Source: Cytobacillus purgationiresistens
GTDB taxonomy: Bacteria; Bacillota; Bacilli; Bacillales; Cytobacillaceae
Reading direction: 5' to 3'
DNA: 64,000 bases
Assembly (NCBI RefSeq): GCF_030813235.1
Contig: NZ_JAUSUB010000002.1
Span: 62,001-126,000 of the forward strand
The notes beneath the pieces are model-generated. The model was not told where the DNA came from, did not search any database, and saw nothing but the letters and a program-made list of their open reading frames with translations. Below are positions 30,601 through 40,025 of this stretch, piece by piece (the stretch's first letter is position 1; every line of letters starts with the position of its first letter). A program made the position numbers and the translations under genes.

Positions 30601-30744
30601 ATTAACTAAAATGACTTTATAACCTTCTTCTTTCAGGGCTGCACAAGCTTGTGTGCCAGCATAGTCAAACTCTGCTGCTTGCCCGATTACGATGGGCCCT
30701 GATCCAATGACTAGAATAGACTGGATACTGGTGTCTTTAGGCAT
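27640..30744 (-). CDS. carB: Carbamoyl-phosphate synthase (arginine-specific) large subunit
   Basis: Makes carbamoyl phosphate from ammonia, bicarbonate and two ATP. At 1034 aa it has the two homologous ATP-grasp halves, each beginning with a Gly-rich [16 protein letters not shown] motif (about residues 14 and 550), and a short C-terminal region after about 930. Length matches the arginine-specific B. subtilis CarB rather than the slightly longer PyrAB; its place in the arg operon supports this. Overlaps carA by 8 bp and argF by 4 bp. Confidence 0.96.
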   Translation of the reverse strand: MPKDTSIQSILVIGSGPIVIGQAAEFDYAGTQACAALKEEGYKVILVNNNPATIMSDQTFADKIYFEPLTVASLEKIIEKEKPDGLLGTLGGQTGLNLTFQLSEAGILEKNKVNLLGSSIEAIKKGEDREAFRQLMKDLNEPVPESVIVHEIEEAIAFADAIGFPIIVRPAYTLGGTGGGIANNMDELKSLVKGGLKESAITQVLVERSIAGFKEVEYEVMRDANNTCITICNMENIDPVGIHTGDSIVVAPSQTLTDDEYQMLRSASIKIISELGIIGGCNIQFALDPNSKSYYLIEVNPRVSRSSALASKATGYPIARMAAKLAVGYHLSEIINPVTGDTFASFEPALDYVIVKFPKWAFDKFPHAERKLGTQMKATGEVMGIDRNLERALLKAVHSLEGKGLDLQSPSLSKLSVDQLGIMLLEQTDERFFIILELIRRGVAVDELKAKTKIDNFFLNSFKHLVDMEENIASLSYEGVNKSEMQRLKEKGFGDEYLASVWKVSELAIREKRKQLGVLPVYKMVDTCAAEFAAESNYFYSSYFGENEQTMSNKRKVLIIGSGPIRIGQGIEFDYCSVQGVFALKEAGVETVMINNNPETVSTDFTTADRLYFEPLILEDVLNVIETEGITEVIVQLGGQTALNLAAKLESYGITLLGTNSRTIDALEDRELFYELLDELNIPHIEGYVVSAEKELHEAVKKIGFPVLIRPSYVIGGRGMEVIANEAEYAQYQQKHDIPYPVLVDKFLQAYEAELDLAADGYHIAVPAVMEHIEKTGVHSGDSMSVLPPRSLTQSVQDKMIAYGQAIVQKLGYKGLMNIQYIVDGEDVFLLEVNPRASRTVPIVSKVTGIPLVKIATKILLGNYALAKDELPNLENTPFVCVKYPVFSNYAMKGLDSKVGPEMKSTGEGISLAPTFSQAMRKVFNVGKVDEKIIVWKDAPIPEDLRLLAEQSETKIILASTVENWVEIKPVALFNPQQSSEDQAMRELAVKNRIITFTEIETMEAFLQAQKEDNWQVCSIQDWHNEKNKEVSIL

Positions 30745-31819
30745 AAGCTCTAACTCTCCTCTTCTCCTCGGTGATCATCATTATAAATTCATCAAATACA
30801 TAATTAGTATCGCCTGGACCCGGATGTGCTTCCGGATGAAATTGTACAGTCTGGATCTTGAAAGTCTCATGCATTAAACCTTCAATCGACTGATCATGAA
30901 GATTCACGTATCTTTTTATAAACCCTGTTCCAAATAAGCTGGCTTCATCAACGACATAGCTATGATTTTGTGAAGACATCATAACCGTTCCTTTTTCTAA
31001 GTCTGCAATTGGATGATTTGCCCCACGATGTCCAAAAGAAAGCTTTTTCGTATTTCCGCCCATTGCTAATACGGATAGCTGATGACCCAAACAAATCCCT
31101 AGTGTAGGATATGTTTCTAGCACTCTTTTAATATTGAATAAATAATTGACGAGCTCTTTTGGATCGCCAGGACCGTTTGAAAGGACAATACCGTCCGGAT
31201 TTAGCGAATTTATCTCATCGAAACTTGTATGATATGGTACCGATGTAACGCAGCAATTCCTTTTCACTAAAGAATCGATGATAGATTTCTTCGATCCAAA
31301 ATCATATAGGACAATATGAGTATCTCCACTTCCGTATGTCTCATGTTTGGTTGAGGATACTTTATAAACCTTTTCATCCTTCTGTAATACTATTTCCTTT
31401 GCATTGAATGAAGGGTCAGAGGACATCACAGCTGGCATCGATCCCTCTGATCGGATTTTTTTAACAATCGCTCTTGTATCCATATGGCCCATAAGTGGGA
31501 CATCCCACTTATTCAAATATTCTTTTAGTGAATAAGCTGATTGATAATGAGATGGCTTTTCACTTCCCTCATACACAATCACTCCTGCCACATGGGGCTT
31601 CTTGCTTTCAAAATCACTTTCATTGATACCATAATTTCCGATTAACGGATACGTAAACACAATGATCTGATCTTTATAAGAAGGGTCTGTTAGGACTTCC
31701 TGATATCCTGTCATACCTGTAAAAAAGACAATCTCTCCTTCAATATTCTTCTTTGGCGGCTCTGATAGCCATTCGCCTTCATAGCTGTGACCACTTTGTA
31801 AATGCAAGTAACCTTCCAT
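30737..31819 (-). CDS. carA: Carbamoyl-phosphate synthase small subunit (glutaminase)
   Basis: Class I glutamine amidotransferase that supplies ammonia to CarB. 360 aa; N-terminal CPSase small-chain domain (about 1-135), then the GATase domain with nucleophile Cys in GICLGHQ and the His/Glu pair in QFHPEAHPGP. 77 bp separate it from argD, and this gap contains ARG-box-like sequence, so it may have additional control. Confidence 0.96.
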   Translation of the reverse strand: MEGYLHLQSGHSYEGEWLSEPPKKNIEGEIVFFTGMTGYQEVLTDPSYKDQIIVFTYPLIGNYGINESDFESKKPHVAGVIVYEGSEKPSHYQSAYSLKEYLNKWDVPLMGHMDTRAIVKKIRSEGSMPAVMSSDPSFNAKEIVLQKDEKVYKVSSTKHETYGSGDTHIVLYDFGSKKSIIDSLVKRNCCVTSVPYHTSFDEINSLNPDGIVLSNGPGDPKELVNYLFNIKRVLETYPTLGICLGHQLSVLAMGGNTKKLSFGHRGANHPIADLEKGTVMMSSQNHSYVVDEASLFGTGFIKRYVNLHDQSIEGLMHETFKIQTVQFHPEAHPGPGDTNYVFDEFIMMITEEKRRVRAYA

Positions 31820-31840
31820 CTTCTACACCTCATGTATGAC

Positions 31841-31876
31841 TGTATATTCATTTATAATTATTTATTTTTATACATT
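31841..31876 (-). promoter_or_regulatory. Possible ArgR/AhrC operator upstream of carA
   Basis: AT-rich imperfect palindromes: minus-strand TGTATAAAAATAAATAA and TATAAATGAATATACA resemble tandem ARG boxes (consensus like TGAATAAAAATNCA). Placed in the argD-carA gap. Confidence 0.4.
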
Positions 31877-31896
31877 TTATTGTTTAAATAATCAGC

Positions 31897-33054
31897 CTAT
31901 ACGGCTGTTTTCGAAAGTGCTTTTATCGCAGCTGCTATAGTTGCTACCGCTTGATCGATTTCTGTAATAGAAACAGTTAAAGGCGGAAGCAATCTCAATA
32001 CGTTTTCACCTGCCGGTAGAGTAAGGAGTCTCTGATCTCGTAATTCCTTTAATAAAAAAGGCAGGTTTCCCTTCACTTCAATGCCGATCATTAATCCTAA
32101 ATGTCTAATTCCCTTTACTTCAGGTACATCCCCTAACAATTCTTGTAGCTTATTGACGATATACTCGCTTTTTTGCTGAACTTCATTTAAGAAACTTTCT
32201 TTGAAAATAGTATCCATTGTAGCAATGGCAGCCGCTATTGCAATTGGGTTTCCTCCGAATGTCGAGCCATGACTTCCTGGGCCAAATACATCCTTTAATT
32301 CCTTTTTGGCAACAACGGCTCCTATCGGCATCCCGCTTCCGAGGCCTTTTGCACAGGTAATGATATCTGGCTGCAGTTGATAATGTTGAAAAGCGAAGGC
32401 TTTTCCTGTTCTGCCAATCCCTGTTTGAATTTCATCTACAATTAGCAGGGAACCATTTTGATGACAAAGCTTTTGTACCTTGTTCAAGAAGGTTTGAGTT
32501 GCAGGATGGATGCCGCCTTCACCCTGAACAATTTCAAGCATGACTGCTGCTATGTCTTCATCCATCACCTGTTCTAATGTTTCAATTTCATTAAAGTTCG
32601 CATACATAAATGTTTGCAGCATCGGACCGAAACCTTGTTTAACTTTATCCTGACCCGTGGCTGCCATCGTAGCAAATGTACGCCCATGAAAAGATTGATT
32701 AAACGTAATAATCGTCTCTCTGCCAGTCGCTTTCCTTGCCAGCTTAATCGCTGCTTCATTTGCTTCTGCACCACTATTTGAAAAGAAAACAAAATCCAAT
32801 TCCGCTGCTGCTGCCAACTTTTTAGCAGCTGTCTCTTGCTGCTCTTGTGTAAATAAATTCGATACATGCCAGAATTGATTAAGTTGGTTTGTAATGGCTG
32901 TTTGCACAACTTCAGGACGATGGCCAAGATTACATACTCCGATTCCCGATGTAAAATCCAAATACTTTTTACCATCTTTACCGGTCATAATTGAACCTTC
33001 AGCAAAGTCTGGTTCCACTTCCCATCTCGCATAGGTAGGAAATAAATGACTCAT
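31897..33054 (-). CDS. argD: Acetylornithine aminotransferase
   Basis: PLP enzyme converting N-acetylglutamate semialdehyde to N-acetylornithine. I use ATG at 33052-33054, which overlaps the argB TGA as ATGA and follows CGGGGGTG; 385 aa. Class III aminotransferase motifs: SGAEANEAAIKLAR, Asp in VDEIQTGIGRTG and the PLP lysine in CAKGLGSGMPIGA. The in-frame extension 14 codons upstream lies inside argB and is unlikely. Confidence 0.96.
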   Translation of the reverse strand: MSHLFPTYARWEVEPDFAEGSIMTGKDGKKYLDFTSGIGVCNLGHRPEVVQTAITNQLNQFWHVSNLFTQEQQETAAKKLAAAAELDFVFFSNSGAEANEAAIKLARKATGRETIITFNQSFHGRTFATMAATGQDKVKQGFGPMLQTFMYANFNEIETLEQVMDEDIAAVMLEIVQGEGGIHPATQTFLNKVQKLCHQNGSLLIVDEIQTGIGRTGKAFAFQHYQLQPDIITCAKGLGSGMPIGAVVAKKELKDVFGPGSHGSTFGGNPIAIAAAIATMDTIFKESFLNEVQQKSEYIVNKLQELLGDVPEVKGIRHLGLMIGIEVKGNLPFLLKELRDQRLLTLPAGENVLRLLPPLTVSITEIDQAVATIAAAIKALSKTAV

Positions 33055-33824
33055 TGCAGCACCCCCGATTTTTTCGTGATTTTTGTTCCGTTCCACATCG
33101 TTCCATCAAAAAATTCATTTTTTCCAGAAACAATCATGACACTCTGTAATCCATGCTCTAACGCAGATACGGCTGACGAAACCTTCGGAATCATTCCACC
33201 TGAGATTTGACCGGATTTAATATGTTCATTTACTCCCGCTGTATCAAGCTCGAGCGCTAGAACTCCATCAATGAGTACACCTTCTACATCAGTGACAAAA
33301 ATACAACTCTCTGCATCGATTGCCTTTGCAACTGAAGCTGCCGCAAAATCTGCATTTACATTGAGTTTTACACCGTTTTCAGTCATCGCAATCGGTGTTA
33401 TGACAGGAAGATAATGGTGATTTAGAATAATATCCAAAAACTCCGTTTTCACCTGATTAATTTCTCCTACAAAACCTAGCTCTTGTTCATTCATATAATC
33501 GGCTTGTAAAAATCCATAATCGCTTCCATTGATACCAACCGCTTTAAATCCGTTTAAATGCAGCATCGTCGTTAGCTTCCTATTTGCTTGCCCAGATAAT
33601 ACCATCTCAACGATTTCCATTACTTCAGCAGTTGTCTTTCTTAATCCATTTACAAATTCCGACTTCACTTGATGAATCTCTAACATTTTATTTATATCTG
33701 GGCCTCCGCCATGAACAAAAATTAAGCGATAGCCTGCCTCCTCCAGATTCTTCATGCTTTCAAAGAAAGATGGAGATAACTCATTCATCACGCTTCCCCC
33801 ACATTTGATGACGATACTTTTCAA
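33051..33824 (-). CDS. argB: Acetylglutamate kinase
   Basis: Phosphorylates N-acetylglutamate. 257 aa, amino acid kinase fold: KCGGS (7-11), HGGGPDINKML (near 39), substrate segment NVNADFAAA and ATP-site ISGGMIPKV. The start codon is TTG at 33822-33824 with AAGGAGGG at 6 nt. Coupled to argD by an ATGA overlap. This short form is typical of the cyclic arginine pathway with ArgJ. Confidence 0.95.
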   Translation of the reverse strand: MKSIVIKCGGSVMNELSPSFFESMKNLEEAGYRLIFVHGGGPDINKMLEIHQVKSEFVNGLRKTTAEVMEIVEMVLSGQANRKLTTMLHLNGFKAVGINGSDYGFLQADYMNEQELGFVGEINQVKTEFLDIILNHHYLPVITPIAMTENGVKLNVNADFAAASVAKAIDAESCIFVTDVEGVLIDGVLALELDTAGVNEHIKSGQISGGMIPKVSSAVSALEHGLQSVMIVSGKNEFFDGTMWNGTKITKKSGVLQ

Positions 33825-33836
33825 AGGGAACCCTCC

Positions 33837-35066
33837 TTATGTTCGATAGCTGGCATTGATTTTCACATAATCATAGGACAAATCACAGCCCCATGCCTTT
33901 CCACTTCCTTCACCTAAATGAAGGTTCACAAGAATATCTACCTTATCATTTTGCAAGTAGAGCGTTGCTTCCTCTTCTGAAAAAACTTGTGGTTCACTAT
34001 TTTTCAGCATGATAATCGGTCCAATTGCAATATCAATTGCAGGACTTGCTTTCACACCACTTTTCCCTAATGCAGCGATAATCCTTCCCCAGTTCGCATC
34101 TGCCCCATGAACGGCTGTTTTCACAAGGTTTGATCCAACAATTTGCTTTGCTGCGATCCTAGCTGCATCATTTGTTTCTGCTCCTGATACTTCCACTTCA
34201 ATTAATTTCGTTGCACCTTCGCCATCCTTGGCTATCTCCTTTGCAAGGTCCTCACAAGTTTTTGCAAGCAGCTGAAGGAATGATGACCATTCTGGATGGT
34301 CTGGCGTTAATGGTGAATGACCGCTCTTTCCATTCGCCATGACCAAAACCATATCATTTGTCGATGTATCTCCATCAACAGTAATTTGATTAAATGTTTG
34401 ATCTGTGACTGTCTTTAATGCCATTTTGAGATGTTCACTTTCAACTAGGGCATCTGTTGTTATAAAAGCTAGCATCGTAGCCATATTCGGATGAATCATA
34501 CCAGACCCTTTTGCTGAACCTCCCATATACACTGTTTTTCCATCAATTTCTGCTGAAAAACAAGTTTTTTTCATTACTAGATCTGTCGTTAAAATCGCTG
34601 TTTGAAATGCCTCTGCACTATGGTGACCATTGTTAGGTTCTAATAATTGAATACCAGATTCAATCTTATCCATTCTCATATATTCTCCGATTACACCAGT
34701 CGAAGCTACCGCTACATAATTGCTTTTCAAGCTAAACCTCTTAGCTGTTAACTCCCTCATTTGATAGGCATCATCCAGCCCTTGTTGACCAGTACAAGCA
34801 TTTGCACAAGCACTATTGACAACGATTGCTTGGATTAATCCCTCTTCAGCTATGCTCTCCTGTGTAATTAGGAGTGGTGCAGCTTGGAAGCTGCTTGTTG
34901 TATATACTGCAGCACATTGTGCAGGTGTTTCGCTGATAATCACACCCAAGTCCTTTTTTGAATAGCGCAATCCTGCATGAACACCTGCTGACTTGAACCC
35001 CTTAGGCGTATTAATATTTCCATCGGCTACTTTTGTAATCTTTGTTGATTGTGACAAACCTTGCAT
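33837..35066 (-). CDS. argJ: Bifunctional glutamate N-acetyltransferase / amino-acid acetyltransferase
   Basis: Transfers acetyl from N-acetylornithine to glutamate (and may use acetyl-CoA), closing the acetyl cycle. 409 aa; the self-cleavage site giving alpha and beta chains is the conserved Thr in MIHPNMATMLAF (near 190). Its presence without a separate argE here fits the cyclic pathway. 15 bp downstream of argC and 12 bp upstream of argB. Confidence 0.96.
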   Translation of the reverse strand: MQGLSQSTKITKVADGNINTPKGFKSAGVHAGLRYSKKDLGVIISETPAQCAAVYTTSSFQAAPLLITQESIAEEGLIQAIVVNSACANACTGQQGLDDAYQMRELTAKRFSLKSNYVAVASTGVIGEYMRMDKIESGIQLLEPNNGHHSAEAFQTAILTTDLVMKKTCFSAEIDGKTVYMGGSAKGSGMIHPNMATMLAFITTDALVESEHLKMALKTVTDQTFNQITVDGDTSTNDMVLVMANGKSGHSPLTPDHPEWSSFLQLLAKTCEDLAKEIAKDGEGATKLIEVEVSGAETNDAARIAAKQIVGSNLVKTAVHGADANWGRIIAALGKSGVKASPAIDIAIGPIIMLKNSEPQVFSEEEATLYLQNDKVDILVNLHLGEGSGKAWGCDLSYDYVKINASYRT

Positions 35067-35081
35067 TTGTTTCCTTCCTCC

Positions 35082-36113
35082 TTATGGATAAAGCGGGATG
35101 AAATCAAGACCCGTTGTTTCGTTTATGCCAAACATGATATTCGCATTTTGTACAGCTTGCCCTGCTGCTCCCTTCATTAAATTATCAATTACCGAAATAA
35201 TTGTCAGTCTGCCTGTTCTCTCATCAACATTGAGGCCAATATCACAATAATTCGATCCTGCCACTTCTTTTACTGAGGGATAGTTCTTTTCCGTCCTGAT
35301 TCTAACAAATGGACATTCATTATACACATTTTCATAAAATTCCAATAATTTAGAGGTTCTACAGTCATTGTTTAGTTTTACATAACTAGTTGTCATAATT
35401 CCTCTTGTAATAGGCAAGAGCTGGGTTGTAAAAGTGATAGGCTTGATCCTTTCGTTCCATTGCAGCAATTGCTTTTCAATTTCTGGTGTATGTTGATGCT
35501 CGTTGACTTTGTAGGCCGAAAAATTCTCATTAGCCTCTGAAAAACTTGATTTTCTGGATGGGGATCGTCCTGCTCCAGAAATACCTGACTTGGCATCTAC
35601 GATTATACTGTCTGGGTCAATCATATTTTCTTTGATAACTGGAGCCAAACTGAGTAATGTTGCCGTTGGATAGCAACCAGGATTTGCTATGAGGCTTGCT
35701 CCTTTTATTGCTTCTGCATTCCACTCTGACAATCCATATATTGCTTCATCTATTAATTCCTGTGAAACAGGGTCCTTTTTATACCATTTCTCATACTGTC
35801 CAGCTTCAATTCTTAAGTCGCCTGATAAATCAATCACTTTAATATCTTTATCAACGAACTTTCCTGCTAATTGTCCAGAAATCCCAGATGGTGTTGCAAG
35901 AAATACAATATCTGCATTCGCTGCAATTTCATCTGGATGAATACCTTGTAACTTTTGATTAACAATTTTATATAAATGAGGGTATTCATGCCATATCGGT
36001 AAATCTTCTTTCGTAGAATGAATAGATTGAATTTCAAATTCAGGGTGGTGATTCAAGATTCGAAGCAGCTCTGCTCCTCCATACCCAGTTGTTCCAATAA
36101 TTGAAGCTTTCAT
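35082..36113 (-). CDS. argC: N-acetyl-gamma-glutamyl-phosphate reductase
   Basis: NADPH-dependent reductase making N-acetylglutamate semialdehyde. 343 aa; Rossmann motif GTTGYGGAELLR (7-18) and catalytic Cys in ANPGCYPTA (near 147). First gene of argCJBD-carAB-argF, preceded by a promoter (36178-36206) and AT-rich palindromes likely bound by ArgR/AhrC. Confidence 0.96.
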   Translation of the reverse strand: MKASIIGTTGYGGAELLRILNHHPEFEIQSIHSTKEDLPIWHEYPHLYKIVNQKLQGIHPDEIAANADIVFLATPSGISGQLAGKFVDKDIKVIDLSGDLRIEAGQYEKWYKKDPVSQELIDEAIYGLSEWNAEAIKGASLIANPGCYPTATLLSLAPVIKENMIDPDSIIVDAKSGISGAGRSPSRKSSFSEANENFSAYKVNEHQHTPEIEKQLLQWNERIKPITFTTQLLPITRGIMTTSYVKLNNDCRTSKLLEFYENVYNECPFVRIRTEKNYPSVKEVAGSNYCDIGLNVDERTGRLTIISVIDNLMKGAAGQAVQNANIMFGINETTGLDFIPLYP

Positions 36114-36127
36114 GATTTCACCCTTCT

Positions 36128-36172
36128 TATTGTATATTTATAAATTTATATTTATATTTATGAATTGTGTAT
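36128..36172 (-). promoter_or_regulatory. Likely ArgR/AhrC operator region of the arg operon
   Basis: Tandem AT-rich near-palindromes (minus-strand ATTCATAAATATAAATAT and AATTTATAAATATACA) resembling ARG boxes lie between the predicted -10 and the argC ribosome binding site. Confidence 0.55.
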
Positions 36173-36177
36173 CTAAT

Positions 36178-36206
36178 ATTATAGATAGTTCAGAATAGAA
36201 AAGCAA
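36178..36206 (-). promoter_or_regulatory. SigA-type promoter of the arg operon
   Basis: Minus-strand TTGCTT (36201-36206), 17-bp spacer, perfect TATAAT (36178-36183). Confidence 0.7.
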
Positions 36207-36370
36207 CCATTTTTTATGAAAATGTGCTTTCTCATTATTCTTTTCATCCTTTATAACTACATGACTTCCAGATTCTAATATTTTTATAATCAGATTTTCT
36301 CGAATGAATCTCATTCCTAAAATAAAGGAGATTCTTAAAGTCATTAGGTTCCTCAGTAGCTCTCCATTTA

Positions 36371-36409
36371 TAAAAAATGGGCTAACCAAGTTTATTGGTT
36401 AACCCATTT
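36371..36409 (-). terminator. mobB terminator overlapping the stop codon
   Basis: AAATGGGTTAACCA pairs with TGGTTAGCCCATTT, followed by a T-rich tract on the minus strand. The 5' arm includes the last mobB codons (IEMG, TAA). Confidence 0.88.
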
Positions 36410-36935
36410 CAATATTGTTAAAATAGTTTATCAAATATGCAAATCCCTCTTCATCATTCACTTGAAAGAAGGGAATTTTTTTATATTTTGCTTGCAACCC
36501 TCTAACTGCTTCTTCCCAATAAAAAACCATAACGATATGATTTAAGGTTTCCAGTAATTCTGCATCATCCATACTTCTTAATAGAACTGCTTTTGGGAAG
36601 GAGGCTTTTTTATGGCCTTCAATAAGAACAATTTTCGGGCCTAACCTTGAAGCCAGTGCAATTTGCTCAGATAGTGCCCATTCTGCTTTTTCAGCTTGCA
36701 ATACTAAGCTGCCGTCTCCTTCCACTATTGAAGCGAGGGCACCTGAGCGCATATGCTGTGCAGTATCTTTATTTTCTGCAATATCAGGCCTTCCCCCATG
36801 ACCATGATGTTTTAACGTCACAACGGAAAGCTCCCTATCTGCAAGCTGTTTTATCAATTTTGTCACTAATGTTGTCTTTCCGCTATTTTGATAGCCGACG
36901 ATTTGGAAGACTAATGGAGGATTTACCATGGCCAT
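36399..36935 (-). CDS. mobB: Molybdopterin-guanine dinucleotide biosynthesis adaptor MobB
   Basis: 178-aa P-loop GTPase-like protein with Walker A GYQNSGKTT (14-22) and the LKHHGHGG segment; partner of MobA in attaching GMP to molybdopterin. Overlaps moeA by 13 bp, so coupled. MobA is not in the window. Confidence 0.92.
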   Translation of the reverse strand: MAMVNPPLVFQIVGYQNSGKTTLVTKLIKQLADRELSVVTLKHHGHGGRPDIAENKDTAQHMRSGALASIVEGDGSLVLQAEKAEWALSEQIALASRLGPKIVLIEGHKKASFPKAVLLRSMDDAELLETLNHIVMVFYWEEAVRGLQAKYKKIPFFQVNDEEGFAYLINYFNNIEMG

Positions 36936-38191
36936 TCGCTGCCAGTAAAATCCTCAAGCATAAACACATCCACTTCATTATTTTCCCCATACCCTCTAGT
37001 CCCTCCAGGAAGTGCCATTAATGCATTTGCACCTGCAAGACTCATTACAATATTGGATTTATCGACTCCGCTTGGGGAAGTAATCAATTGACCGTTCTCA
37101 ACAGATACTGTTGCTCTGACAAAACGAGTAAATGGATTAGCTTTTGGAAAATCTGCTTTTAAAATCGCTGTTTCTTTCCTTAAATGCGGTTTCTGTGACA
37201 AAAGCATATATCGGATAATTGGCCTTGTGAATAATTCAAAGCCTACATAACATGCGGATGGATTGCCAGACAATCCGAACAGCAGCTTGCCATTTAATTG
37301 TGCAACCGTTGTGACACTGCCCGGGCGCATAGCTACCTTATTAAATAGAACCTCTGCTTCCATTTTTTTATAAATAGCAGGTAAATAATCAAAATCACCG
37401 ACAGACACGCCGCCTGTTGTGATCAGCATATCCACTTCATCAACTGCTGTTTTTACTGCGTTATAGCAAGTATCAAACTCGTCAGCAAGCTTACCGTAAT
37501 ACTTGACCTCTGCACCCGCTCTTTCAATTTGTGCTGCAAGCATAATAGAATTGCTGTTTCTTATCTTCCCTGGCTGCAGGTCATCATCAACTTCTAATAA
37601 TTCCGTACCTGTGGCAAATAAACCAATCACAGGCTTCTTTACAACTGGTACTTCTGCATAGCCAAATGTCGCAAGGATCGCTTGAATGCCCGGGTTAATC
37701 CTTGTTCCCTTTTCTACAAGGGAATCCCCCTTAAGCGCATCTTCACCTTTAAATGATACATTGTCCCCGTGCCGATAGCTGCGTTTGATTGTCATATGTG
37801 GTTTACCATCTTTCTCATATGTCTTTGCCAGCTCAAGCATGACCACCGCATCACAATTTTCAGGCATTTGAGCACCAGTCATTATCCGAACAGCCTGGAA
37901 TGGGCCTATTTCCTTACTAGACACATAGCCTGCACCAATATGATCGACCACTTCAAACTCCACTTCATTGGATAACGATGCTGTTTGGGTATCAGTAGAG
38001 CGGACAGCGAAGCCATCGTAAGGTGAGCGGTCAAAGTGGGGAACATCACTAGTCGCTTTTAAATCCTCGGCCAAATAACGATTGTTACTTTGGGTAATAT
38101 GTACAAACTCCACTTCTCCTTGCTGTTTAAACTTCATTAATTTTTGTACCGCTTCGCCGACTTGTATCGGTGTCCTTCTTTCAACAACCAT
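36923..38191 (-). CDS. moeA: Molybdopterin molybdenumtransferase MoeA
   Basis: Inserts molybdate into adenylated molybdopterin. 422 aa; opening RTPIQVGEAVQKL, the FDRSPYDGFAVRS segment (near 56), the MoCF-binding motif TTGGVSVGDFDYL (near 265) and SGNPSACYVGFELF. C-terminal beta-barrel domain IV follows. A terminator-like hairpin separates it from moaA. Confidence 0.95.
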   Translation of the reverse strand: MVVERRTPIQVGEAVQKLMKFKQQGEVEFVHITQSNNRYLAEDLKATSDVPHFDRSPYDGFAVRSTDTQTASLSNEVEFEVVDHIGAGYVSSKEIGPFQAVRIMTGAQMPENCDAVVMLELAKTYEKDGKPHMTIKRSYRHGDNVSFKGEDALKGDSLVEKGTRINPGIQAILATFGYAEVPVVKKPVIGLFATGTELLEVDDDLQPGKIRNSNSIMLAAQIERAGAEVKYYGKLADEFDTCYNAVKTAVDEVDMLITTGGVSVGDFDYLPAIYKKMEAEVLFNKVAMRPGSVTTVAQLNGKLLFGLSGNPSACYVGFELFTRPIIRYMLLSQKPHLRKETAILKADFPKANPFTRFVRATVSVENGQLITSPSGVDKSNIVMSLAGANALMALPGGTRGYGENNEVDVFMLEDFTGSEWPW

Positions 38192-38227
38192 TTAAATCTG
38201 CTCCTTTTCCACTCAATCTAAGTTATG

Positions 38228-38256
38228 TAAAAACTCTGAGCTTCTCAGCTCAGAGT
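38228..38256 (-). terminator. Hairpin between moaA and moeA
   Basis: Minus-strand ACTCTGAGCT and AGCTCAGAGT, 4-nt loop, followed by TTTTTAC. Looks like an intrinsic terminator, so moeA-mobB may depend on read-through. Confidence 0.75.
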
Positions 38257-38301
38257 ATGATGTGCTATTCAACATCACATTTTCAAGTAGATGCTCTTGC
38301 G

Positions 38302-39318
38302 TTAACCGCCAATATAAGACATTTCCAGCTTCTTGCGTTTCGCTCTTGTCTCATCTGTTCGTTCATCTGAGTATCTGTCATTTCGCTTATGCCAAATGCC
38401 ACTGACAAAACCTGAGATGTCTTCATCTGTTACGCCGGACCTTATAAATGTTTTAATATCATGTCCTTCTCCATTAAACAGACATGTATACAGCTGGCCA
38501 TTCGCCGACAATCTTGAACGCGTACAGCTGGAGCAAAATGATTCCGAAACAGATGTAATAAAGCCTACATCCACATTTGTTCCTTCATATCGATATCTTT
38601 TTGCTACCTCACCAAAATAATCTGGGTCGACTGGTTCTAAAAGATAATGCTCTTTCAGCATGTCATAAATCTCTTTCTTCGTAACCACATCATCCATCCG
38701 CCAGCCGTTCGTACTGCCAACGTCCATATATTCAATAAAGCGGAGCTGCAATTCGTTGTCTTTACAAAACTTCGCCATCGGAATAATTTCTTCATCATTT
38801 AACCCTTTTTTCACAACCATATTGATTTTTACGCCTAAACCGGCTTCTTGAGCTGCTTTGATTCCTTTAATCACGGGCTTTACCCCTACATTACGGCCAT
38901 TAATTTCTCCAAATAGCTCATCCTTCAAGCTATCGAGACTAATATTGACCCTTTGCAGTCCGGCTTCCTTTAGATCTTTCGCATACTTAGGGAGCAATAC
39001 ACCGTTTGTCGTTAGACCGATATCGCTTAATCCCTCAATTTTTGCAAGCTTTGCCACTAGTGTCGGCAATTCTTTTCGCAATAAAGGTTCCCCGCCAGTC
39101 AATCTTATTTTCTCAACACCAAGTGAGACAAAGATTTTTGCTAGTCGTTCAATTTCTTCATATGATAATAGCTCATTTTTAGGCAAAAAGGCGAAATCCG
39201 GCCCAAAAATTTCTGCAGGCATGCAATATTGACATCTAAAGTTACAGCGATCAATGACTGATATTCTTAAATCCCTTAAGGGCCTATTCAACTCATCTGT
39301 AATATTCGATTTACTCAT
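38302..39318 (-). CDS. moaA: GTP 3',8-cyclase MoaA
   Basis: Radical SAM enzyme for the first step of molybdenum cofactor synthesis. I use ATG at 39316-39318 (CGGAG upstream), giving 338 aa. The N-terminal SAM cluster is CNFRCQYC; the C-terminal cluster is CSSCTRSRL plus a later Cys (YTCLF); the protein ends in the required GlyGly (SYIGG). Moa/Moe/Mob genes here lie between argC and yitW. Confidence 0.96.
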   Translation of the reverse strand: MSKSNITDELNRPLRDLRISVIDRCNFRCQYCMPAEIFGPDFAFLPKNELLSYEEIERLAKIFVSLGVEKIRLTGGEPLLRKELPTLVAKLAKIEGLSDIGLTTNGVLLPKYAKDLKEAGLQRVNISLDSLKDELFGEINGRNVGVKPVIKGIKAAQEAGLGVKINMVVKKGLNDEEIIPMAKFCKDNELQLRFIEYMDVGSTNGWRMDDVVTKKEIYDMLKEHYLLEPVDPDYFGEVAKRYRYEGTNVDVGFITSVSESFCSSCTRSRLSANGQLYTCLFNGEGHDIKTFIRSGVTDEDISGFVSGIWHKRNDRYSDERTDETRAKRKKLEMSYIGG

Positions 39319-39535
39319 CCAATCAACTCCGTTTATTAAAGGTGAATATTTCACCAAAAGCTTATGTCCTGTATAGGGTTTCCTCTTTCATATCAATCAA
39401 TTTTTCACAGAACCAAAATTAAAACTATATTGTATTAGAATACATCATCATATTTCTAATGACAACTGAATGAGATGTACACAATCACATTATCGAAAAA
39501 TTATGAATAATAAAAGTATCTTAACCTCCATAAAG

Positions 39536-39570
39536 AAAAAAGAAAAACAGCAGGTTTTACTCTGCTGAAT
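39536..39570 (-). terminator. yitW terminator
   Basis: Minus-strand CAGCAG and CTGCTG with an 8-nt loop and TTTTTCTTTTTTC, about 70 bp after yitW. Confidence 0.75.
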
Positions 39571-39636
39571 TCATCATTCCTTATTAAAAGCAGGATTACT
39601 CTTTTCTAGACGAATATTCCTTACACTCATTTAGTC

Positions 39637-39948
39637 TTAATCTCTCACACCTAAGGCGATTTTTGCATATCTAGACATTTTGTCTTTTGACCAAGGTGGA
39701 TTCCACACAATATTGACTTCTGTTTTCTTTACTTCAGGAATATCTGTTAATGCACTCTTTACTTGATCTACGATGGTGCCTGCAAGCGGGCATCCCATTG
39801 ACGTCAACGTCATATCAACTTCTGCGCTGCCTTCCTCGTCCATTCTTACATCATAAACCAACCCAAGATTAACAATATCTATTCCTAATTCAGGATCCAC
39901 TACAAGCTCAAGTGCACCCATGATGCTTTCTTTTAAATCATTATCCAT
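39637..39948 (-). CDS. yitW: MIP18/DUF59 family Fe-S assembly factor (YitW)
   Basis: 103 aa (ATG at 39946-39948; the earlier ATG lies in the GAGGGAG ribosome binding site). The DUF59 pattern is clear: VVDPELGIDIVNLGLVYDV, the TSMGCPLA motif with the conserved Cys, and VNIVWNPPWSKDKMS. Homologues (SufT/PaaD-like) help mature Fe-S proteins. Length matches B. subtilis YitW. Confidence 0.9.
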   Translation of the reverse strand: MDNDLKESIMGALELVVDPELGIDIVNLGLVYDVRMDEEGSAEVDMTLTSMGCPLAGTIVDQVKSALTDIPEVKKTEVNIVWNPPWSKDKMSRYAKIALGVRD

Positions 39949-40025
39949 TTTTCTACACTCCCTCATTCAAAAACTCTGATTATACCTATAATAACAAATT
40001 AATTTAAAAAATAAAGGAAGAAGGT

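Noticed and set aside
36138-36389. 83-codon frame upstream of argC on the minus strand
   Set aside because: It overlaps the argC promoter, operator and the mobB terminator, and has no ribosome binding site.
38860-39232. 124-codon plus-strand frame opposite moaA
   Set aside because: Antisense shadow of moaA, whose cysteine motifs are intact.
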